From: Dehalococcoidia bacterium | GTDB lineage: Bacteria; Chloroflexota; Dehalococcoidia; Dehalococcoidales; CSSed11-197 | Direction: 5' to 3' | DNA length: 9,869 nucleotides | NCBI GenBank assembly: GCA_003552785.1 | Contig: PUOQ01000042.1 | Location: 1 to 9,869 of the forward strand | Shown here: piece by piece, positions 6,119 to 9,869 of the stretch | Layout of the letters: every line of letters begins with the position of its first letter | Position numbering within the stretch: position 1 is the stretch's first letter | The notes under the pieces: model-generated | Databases searched by the model: none | The model's input: the letters and a program-made list of their open reading frames with translations, nothing else | What the model was told of the DNA's origin: nothing | Made by a program: the position numbers and the translations under genes

Positions 6119-9100
6119 TCAGCCATCAATTGAGGGTCTATTTTTTTTGCCAGCAAGAATTTGACTGGTTTGCTTCACAAGAGTTAGATGGTCGAAAGGC
6201 TTGAATATGCAGGGAATACCCTTTTCTTTTATGTATTCGGTGTTACCAGAATCCAGCGCATCCGCAGTAACAAGTATGGCTCTTTTTACTTTTTCAGGAT
6301 ACTTTTCGGCTATCTGGTCATAAATCTCCAGGCCACTGACCTCCGGCATCCGTATGTCAATATAGATAATATCAAAATGGTTCTCCCCCACCATCTCAAC
6401 AGCTTTGGATGCATCACCCAGGCCGGTAACCGGGCATCCATACTTTTCAAAAACCTTCTCCACAAGCAACCTGGTTGAAACTTCATCATCAATTATCAGT
6501 ATTTTGGAACCCTTTTCCAGGATTAAAGCCTCATCTGCCTCGGCCTTATTATTCTCCTTTGACTCATGGCTGACAACTGGCAGGGTGATTATAAAAGCTG
6601 CACCTGCACCGGGCTTGCTTTCAACCTCTATATCCCCGCCGTGCTCCAGTATAATTGACCGCGTCAGCGACAAACCCAGACCGGTACCCTCCCCGGGTTC
6701 GCGGGTTGTAAAAAAGGGGTCAAACAACCGGGGCAACAACTCCCGGGGAATACCCGGACCGTCATCTCTTATTTCAATAATTATACCCCCGGGCTGCTTT
6801 TTTCGAGTAGTTATTACCAGCTTGCCGCTAGAGCTGTTTTTCTTTATGGCAAACTCAGCGTTGACTACAAGATTTAAAAAGACCTGCTGCAACTGGCCCG
6901 GATCAACAGTAACCCAGGGCAAATGCTTTTCATAATTTCTTACCACCTCAATATTGGCCGTCTTTAAGACATAGCTCCTCATTTCCACTGTGTTGTCAAT
7001 AAGCTGGTGAATATCTAACCTGGTTTTGAAAGGTTTCGTTTGCCGGGCAAAGGTAAGCATTCGTTTCACAATATCCTTCACTCTCCGGGATCCATCTACA
7101 ATGTATTTAAGGCTGTCCTCCAATTCAGGTGAAACATCTTCCTGCAAAAGCATTTCTGAAAAACCGATGACGCTTGTCAGGGGATTATTAATCTCATGGG
7201 CGATACCTGAGGCCATTTCCCCTATGGTAGCCAGCCTTGAAGAAAGCTCGGCCTTCTCTTGAAGCGCCTTCTGCTCTGCTTCTAACTCCTTGCGGCGGGT
7301 AACGTCCCTGAAAACATGCACCACCCCCCTTGCTTCCCTGCTCTTGTCAATCAACGGCCAAAGCCTGTTTTCAAGGTGCCGGCCCAGGTAGGGTTCGAAA
7401 AACTCATTTAAAGCAGGGCCTGCCTGTTCAAGTGCACTGCGGAACATACACTCAGGATGCGGTTGGCCCAGGCCATGCACAACTTCGTAGCAATGTTTGC
7501 CCAGTAATTCCTGTGGCGCGCTGCCTGCCGCCTCGGCAAAAACCCTGTTGACCCTGATAATCCTCATGTCAGCACCTATAATGGCTATCATATCTTCCAT
7601 TGAATCAAATGTCATTCGCCACTCTTGAGCGGCATTCGTAATGGCCCTTTCGGCTTCCTTTCGCTCATTGATCACGTCAAAATCCAGCACAAAATAGCCG
7701 CTTTCCGGGCTATAAACAGAAGCTGAAATCCATTTATCAAGGCCCGCCAGGTACATCTCAAAAGAATCAGGGCCTCCTTTAAAGGCAACCTCGCAACAAC
7801 GCTTGCAAAAATCCAGATTGGCTTCGTTATACTCAGGGACAACCTGGGAAGCCTTTTTTCCGGATACCTGCTTAAGCCCTGTCTTTTTTAAAAAAGAATC
7901 GTTTACTTCGATAAAAGTAAAATCAAACCCCTGATTGGTACTGGCATCTGCTTTACAGTAAGCAAGTCCGTTTAACATGTTTTCGAAAAGAAAGCGGTAG
8001 GACATCTCGCTTTTTAACAGTCGCTGCCTTTCCTGCTGGAGCTTAAGCAGGCTTGAAAGATCATTGAAAAAGTACAGGCTGGCATCTTTGCCCTGCCAGC
8101 GAGTGGAGACCCGGCTTAACTCCACCAGCTTTGTTTCATCGTATTTATGCAGCAAGCGCAGGTTATTAACTCTCCCGCTGCCTGTACAGGGTTCATCCTG
8201 CAGCTTGCTTATGACACCACGGTCCTCGGCATGAAACAGGCCGGTAATGCTGGCTCCAACCATTTGTTTGTCGGTAAAGCCGGTTAACTCAATTGCCGCC
8301 TGGTTGCAGAACACAATAGAGCCATCAAGGGCAACCATTATGGCCTCCCTGGCGTTTTCAACCAGAGTTCGGTATTTTTTCTCACTTTCCCTGAGTGTTT
8401 CTTCAACGAGCAACTGATCAGTGATGTCACGAGTGATGCTGAGTACAGTCAGCATAGAGCCGTTCTCGTCCTTCTCCGGCACAAGTATTGAGTGGAAGTA
8501 ACGTTTCTGGCCGGCCCTGTCAAGCCGGAACATAGCCGTTTTTGATTTTCCGGTTGCAAATACTTCTCTTAAAGTTTCATCCCACACCTGGCCCACTTGC
8601 CCGGGGATACCAATTTCATGAATAGTTTTACCCATGCATTCCAGTGGATCAATGCCCCATTTGGCCCTGACTGCCTTATTGATGAACAAAAAGCGGCAAT
8701 CAATGCCGGTACGGGCAATGATATCCAGTGCATTTTCAGCAATAGTTCTAAACCGCTCCTCACTTAACCTTATCTCTTCATCGGAGCGCACCTTATCCTG
8801 AAGCATTTGCCAGTGGGTCAAAGCGTGCCTTATTTTATTATGAATATCACGTATATTTTCGGGCGTTTTTACCACGTAGTCGAGCGCACCCTTTTTTATG
8901 GAATCTGCCGCAATTTGCTCCGTCCCGTAACTGGTTATAGCCAGCTTTGGAAAGCCGGTTTTTCCGGGTTCATTGCACAATAGTTCTGCCGCATTGCCAT
9001 CGGGCATTTTCAGGTCAAGCAACGCTATATCCGGAGATTTCTTCTCTACCAGGCTCCAATACTCACTGATTGACCTGGCTGTATCAACTTTGCATTCAGG

Positions 9101-9187
9101 CCAGACGGAATACAATACCCTGCAAATAGCTTCTGCATGGGCAGGCTCGTCTTCAGCCAGAATAATATAGCCCGGTATTAGAACCAT
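6119..9187 (-). CDS. Soluble hybrid sensor histidine kinase, REC-PAS(x4)-HisKA-HATPase-REC
   Basis: This two-component hybrid kinase has 1022 residues from the preferred ATG. Domains in order: receiver 1 at about 7-122 (acidic pair E12/D13, phospho-acceptor D58 in LLDLKMPDG, T85, K107); PAS-like modules beginning near residues 145, 271, 396 and 523; and a HisKA dimerisation domain with phospho-acceptor H664 in GIAHEINNPL. The HATPase follows (N-box LNLVVNAEFA, DDGPGIP, GTGLGLSL), then receiver 2 (IIDDE, D944 in YIDIRMPE, T974, K996 in FKPFD). No membrane segment or signal peptide is visible, so it should sense an internal signal or partner protein. The fourth PAS has C566, H571, H577 and C580 in CYEVVHG...HPEC. 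The start is chosen at 9187 because AGGGGG stands 5 bases upstream and receiver 1 begins directly after it. An ATG at 9289 would add 34 residues without a ribosome-binding site, right at a predicted transcription start. It is divergent from an archaellin-like gene. The signal and output are unknown. Confidence 0.92.
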   Translation of the reverse strand: MVLIPGYIILAEDEPAHAEAICRVLYSVWPECKVDTARSISEYWSLVEKKSPDIALLDLKMPDGNAAELLCNEPGKTGFPKLAITSYGTEQIAADSIKKGALDYVVKTPENIRDIHNKIRHALTHWQMLQDKVRSDEEIRLSEERFRTIAENALDIIARTGIDCRFLFINKAVRAKWGIDPLECMGKTIHEIGIPGQVGQVWDETLREVFATGKSKTAMFRLDRAGQKRYFHSILVPEKDENGSMLTVLSITRDITDQLLVEETLRESEKKYRTLVENAREAIMVALDGSIVFCNQAAIELTGFTDKQMVGASITGLFHAEDRGVISKLQDEPCTGSGRVNNLRLLHKYDETKLVELSRVSTRWQGKDASLYFFNDLSSLLKLQQERQRLLKSEMSYRFLFENMLNGLAYCKADASTNQGFDFTFIEVNDSFLKKTGLKQVSGKKASQVVPEYNEANLDFCKRCCEVAFKGGPDSFEMYLAGLDKWISASVYSPESGYFVLDFDVINERKEAERAITNAAQEWRMTFDSMEDMIAIIGADMRIIRVNRVFAEAAGSAPQELLGKHCYEVVHGLGQPHPECMFRSALEQAGPALNEFFEPYLGRHLENRLWPLIDKSREARGVVHVFRDVTRRKELEAEQKALQEKAELSSRLATIGEMASGIAHEINNPLTSVIGFSEMLLQEDVSPELEDSLKYIVDGSRRVKDIVKRMLTFARQTKPFKTRLDIHQLIDNTVEMRSYVLKTANIEVVRNYEKHLPWVTVDPGQLQQVFLNLVVNAEFAIKKNSSSGKLVITTRKKQPGGIIIEIRDDGPGIPRELLPRLFDPFFTTREPGEGTGLGLSLTRSIILEHGGDIEVESKPGAGAAFIITLPVVSHESKENNKAEADEALILEKGSKILIIDDEVSTRLLVEKVFEKYGCPVTGLGDASKAVEMVGENHFDIIYIDIRMPEVSGLEIYDQIAEKYPEKVKRAILVTADALDSGNTEYIKEKGIPCIFKPFDHLTLVKQTSQILAGKKNRPSIDG

Positions 9188-9293
9188 GAAAACCCCCTGA
9201 TAATTGCTTATTATAACCAGGTCTTGATACAGGGTCCCGTTTACCTGCGCTTTTTGATCCTGGCCCTTACAAGCATTTTTTTTTTGCATAGTT

Positions 9294-9299
9294 ATTATA
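9294..9299 (-). promoter_or_regulatory. Candidate -10 element for the hybrid kinase gene
   Basis: The minus strand carries TATAAT within TGTTATATAAT. No good -35 hexamer stands 16-18 bases upstream, although TGTTATATA can be read as an extended -10. Transcription would start near 9287, giving a leader of about 100 bases before the preferred ATG at 9187. This also argues against initiation at the ATG of 9289. Confidence 0.4.
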
Positions 9300-9442
9300 T
9301 AACAATCTACCCCGGATTACTGGTACTTTCGGTCAATTATTTCGAAACCATGGGTCCAACCTGTTTTAAAGCAAAAAGCGCGGGCTTGCGGCCGTTTTAG
9401 GCACCTGCCAGCTTGCCCTGAACGAACAAAAATCCCATTAAA

Positions 9443-9462
9443 GTTGACCAGATAAGGTCAAC
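9443..9462. repeat. Perfect inverted repeat GTTGACC-N6-GGTCAAC, possible regulator site
   Basis: GTTGACC (9443-9449) and GGTCAAC (9456-9462) are perfect 7-base inverted arms with a 6-base spacer AGATAA. The 20-base dyad suits a dimeric transcription factor. Three more copies of the half-site core GGTCAA occur nearby in the same intergenic region. It could also fold as a small RNA hairpin, but no T-run follows it. Confidence 0.5.
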
Positions 9463-9512
9463 CGACACCACTTGCGCGGGTCAAAGCACTTGCCTCAAAC
9501 AAACCATCTATG

Positions 9513-9526
9513 AACCTTTAACCTTT
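9513..9526. repeat. Tandem AACCTTT heptamer, two copies
   Basis: AACCTTT occurs twice head to tail (9513-9519 and 9520-9526) and is followed by TTATTATTGACC. It may be a direct-repeat binding site, or a simple duplication in A/T-rich intergenic DNA. Confidence 0.35.
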
Positions 9527-9622
9527 TTATTATTGACCGAATATGGCTTTTAAGCTTTGCAAAACAATGGGAAAATTGCAGCATGAATTATTCCAGGGGC
9601 TTGTATAACGGCGCGAGAAGAC

Positions 9623-9664
9623 CAGGAAGGTTATTTTGGATGGTTCCGTTAAAAAGGCTTCCTG
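9623..9664 (+). other. Possible structured leader hairpin upstream of the archaellin-like gene
   Basis: CAGGAAG (9623-9629) pairs perfectly with CTTCCTG (9658-9664). Inside, TTTT (9634-9637) can pair with AAAA (9651-9654), and GGA (9638-9640) with TCC (9645-9647) around a TGGT loop, giving an imperfect two-tier stem. It lies about 100 bases ahead of the archaellin-like start codon and just before the tiny ORF. It lacks a terminator T-run. It would act in RNA only if transcription begins upstream of it, for example at the TATAAC at 9604, which would place the start within a few bases of the stem. Confidence 0.3.
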
Positions 9665-9697
9665 CCATCTCAAACACTGGGAGGTAACTAGTATGAA

Positions 9698-9730
9698 ATG
9701 ATTAAAAAGAAAAAATTAAAGATAACCTGA
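9698..9730 (+). CDS. Tiny putative leader ORF (10 codons) before the archaellin-like gene
   Basis: A strong ribosome-binding site GGGAGG (9679-9684) stands 8 bases before ATG-AAA-TGA (9693-9701), a two-residue frame. Its TGA overlaps (ATGA) the ATG of a second frame at 9698-9730 encoding MIKKKKLKIT and ending in TGA. The archaellin-like ATG follows 35 bases later with its own excellent ribosome-binding site. The arrangement could be a leader peptide, a translational-coupling device or the decayed start of a former gene. No homology can be assigned to so short a peptide, and it may not be translated. Confidence 0.25.
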   Translation: MIKKKKLKIT

Positions 9731-9765
9731 AATTTTAAATTTTTGAACGAAAGGAGGAAATAAAA

Positions 9766-9869
9766 ATGCTGGAAAAATTCAGTAAAACGCTTGGTAAAAT
9801 GTACCGCGGCGAAAAAGGCATCACCGGGCTTGAAACCGCCATTATCCTGATTGCCTTCGTTACGGTAGC
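9766..9869 (+). CDS. Archaellin / type IV pilin-like protein (3' end cut off by the window)
   Basis: Only the first 34 residues are visible. They form a class III (prepilin-type) signal peptide. A short basic leader (MLEKFSKTLGKMYRGEKG) would be cleaved after G18 by a prepilin peptidase, followed by the hydrophobic assembly helix ITGLETAIILIAFVTVA. E23 sits at position +5 of the mature protein, as in type IV pilins and archaellins. The GxTGLExAI-type core is the signature of the archaeal flagellin N-terminus, also found in some Chloroflexota. The mature product should polymerise as a filament subunit outside the cytoplasmic membrane. AAAGGAGG (9750-9757) lies 8 bases before the ATG, suggesting high expression. 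The gene is divergent from the hybrid kinase. Whether it is a motility filament, an adhesion pilus or a single structural subunit cannot be told from this fragment. Confidence 0.85.
   Translation, partial: MLEKFSKTLGKMYRGEKGITGLETAIILIAFVTV

Larger units (their letters stand above)
9290..9765. other. Divergent intergenic region between hybrid kinase and archaellin-like gene
   Basis: This 476-base gap has no convincing long protein-coding frame. It contains five GGTCAA/TTGACC hexamers (9331-9336, 9444-9449, 9456-9461, 9479-9484, 9533-9538) and a repeated GCGCGGG heptamer (9378-9384 and 9474-9480). It also holds a tandem AACCTTT pair (9513-9526), a possible leader hairpin (9623-9664) and a tiny ORF with a strong ribosome-binding site (9698-9730). 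A TATAAC at 9604-9609 could be a -10 for the rightward gene, but no -35 fits it. The stretch just before the gene is A/T-rich. No known riboswitch could be recognised by eye. Confidence 0.6.

Noticed and set aside
6405..6935. Long antisense open frame (176 codons) opposite the kinase C-terminal half
   Set aside because: It lies fully within strongly conserved HATPase and receiver coding sequence on the other strand, and its translation is Ser/Pro-rich shadow sequence with no recognisable domain.
9188..9289. Extra 34-residue N-terminus of the hybrid kinase
   Set aside because: The ATG at 9289 has no ribosome-binding site and lies at the predicted transcription start; the ATG at 9187 has AGGGGG at good spacing and fits the receiver-domain start.
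9400..9416. Sigma-54-like promoter (GGCAC ... TTGC) upstream of the archaellin-like gene
   Set aside because: GG and GC are separated by 13 bases instead of the required 10, and no sigma-54 activator gene or site is visible.
9290..9765. Cyclic-di-GMP riboswitch controlling the filament gene
   Set aside because: The conserved GEMM-type sequence blocks could not be recognised; only a local hairpin is present.
1..9869. CRISPR array, transposon, prophage or defence island
   Set aside because: No regular repeat-spacer pattern, transposase, integrase, terminal repeats or defence-gene signatures were seen; most of the window is conserved housekeeping sequence.

Overview
The window holds ordinary chromosomal genes of a bacterium, most likely a member of the Chloroflexota and possibly class Dehalococcoidia. 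That placement is an inference from three things. LexA here faces a GAAC-N4-GTTC operator of the Gram-positive type. An archaellin-like secreted subunit (GITGLETAIILIAF core) sits at the right edge, and such proteins are known from Archaea and from some Chloroflexota. Start-codon use is mixed, and ribosome-binding sites are strong and purine-rich. No phage, IS element, CRISPR array, rRNA or tRNA was seen.

Left part, + strand (1-1912): a possible 3' end of an unidentified gene (1-66), then two small envelope proteins 18 bases apart. These are a YtxG/DUF948-like single-span protein with a coiled-coil-like tail and a YtxH-family glycine-zipper protein. After a gap with two small hairpins comes an AI-2E-family (UPF0118) multi-span membrane protein. 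Its stop codon interlocks with the stop of the convergent gyrB gene inside one TTTAAA hexamer.

Middle and right, - strand (1909-9187), in transcription order: a soluble hybrid histidine kinase (REC-PAS x4-HisKA-HATPase-REC), lexA, hisS and gyrB. lexA has its own promoter with a near-perfect LexA operator just downstream of the -10, so it should be autoregulated. hisS follows lexA closely and probably starts at a TTG codon with an excellent ribosome-binding site. gyrB has its own extended -10 promoter and a leader of about 130 bases. These genes link DNA topology, translation and the DNA-damage response, but adjacency alone does not show a functional link.

Right edge (9290-9869): a 476-base gap separates the kinase from a divergent archaellin/type IV pilin-like gene cut by the window end. 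The gap is rich in structure. It contains five copies of GGTCAA/TTGACC, two of them forming a perfect inverted repeat, plus a tandem heptamer, a potential leader hairpin, and a tiny ORF with a strong Shine-Dalgarno site ahead of the surface-filament gene. This is the best candidate in the window for undescribed regulation, possibly tying the cytoplasmic sensor kinase to a surface filament. The rest looks like conserved housekeeping DNA.
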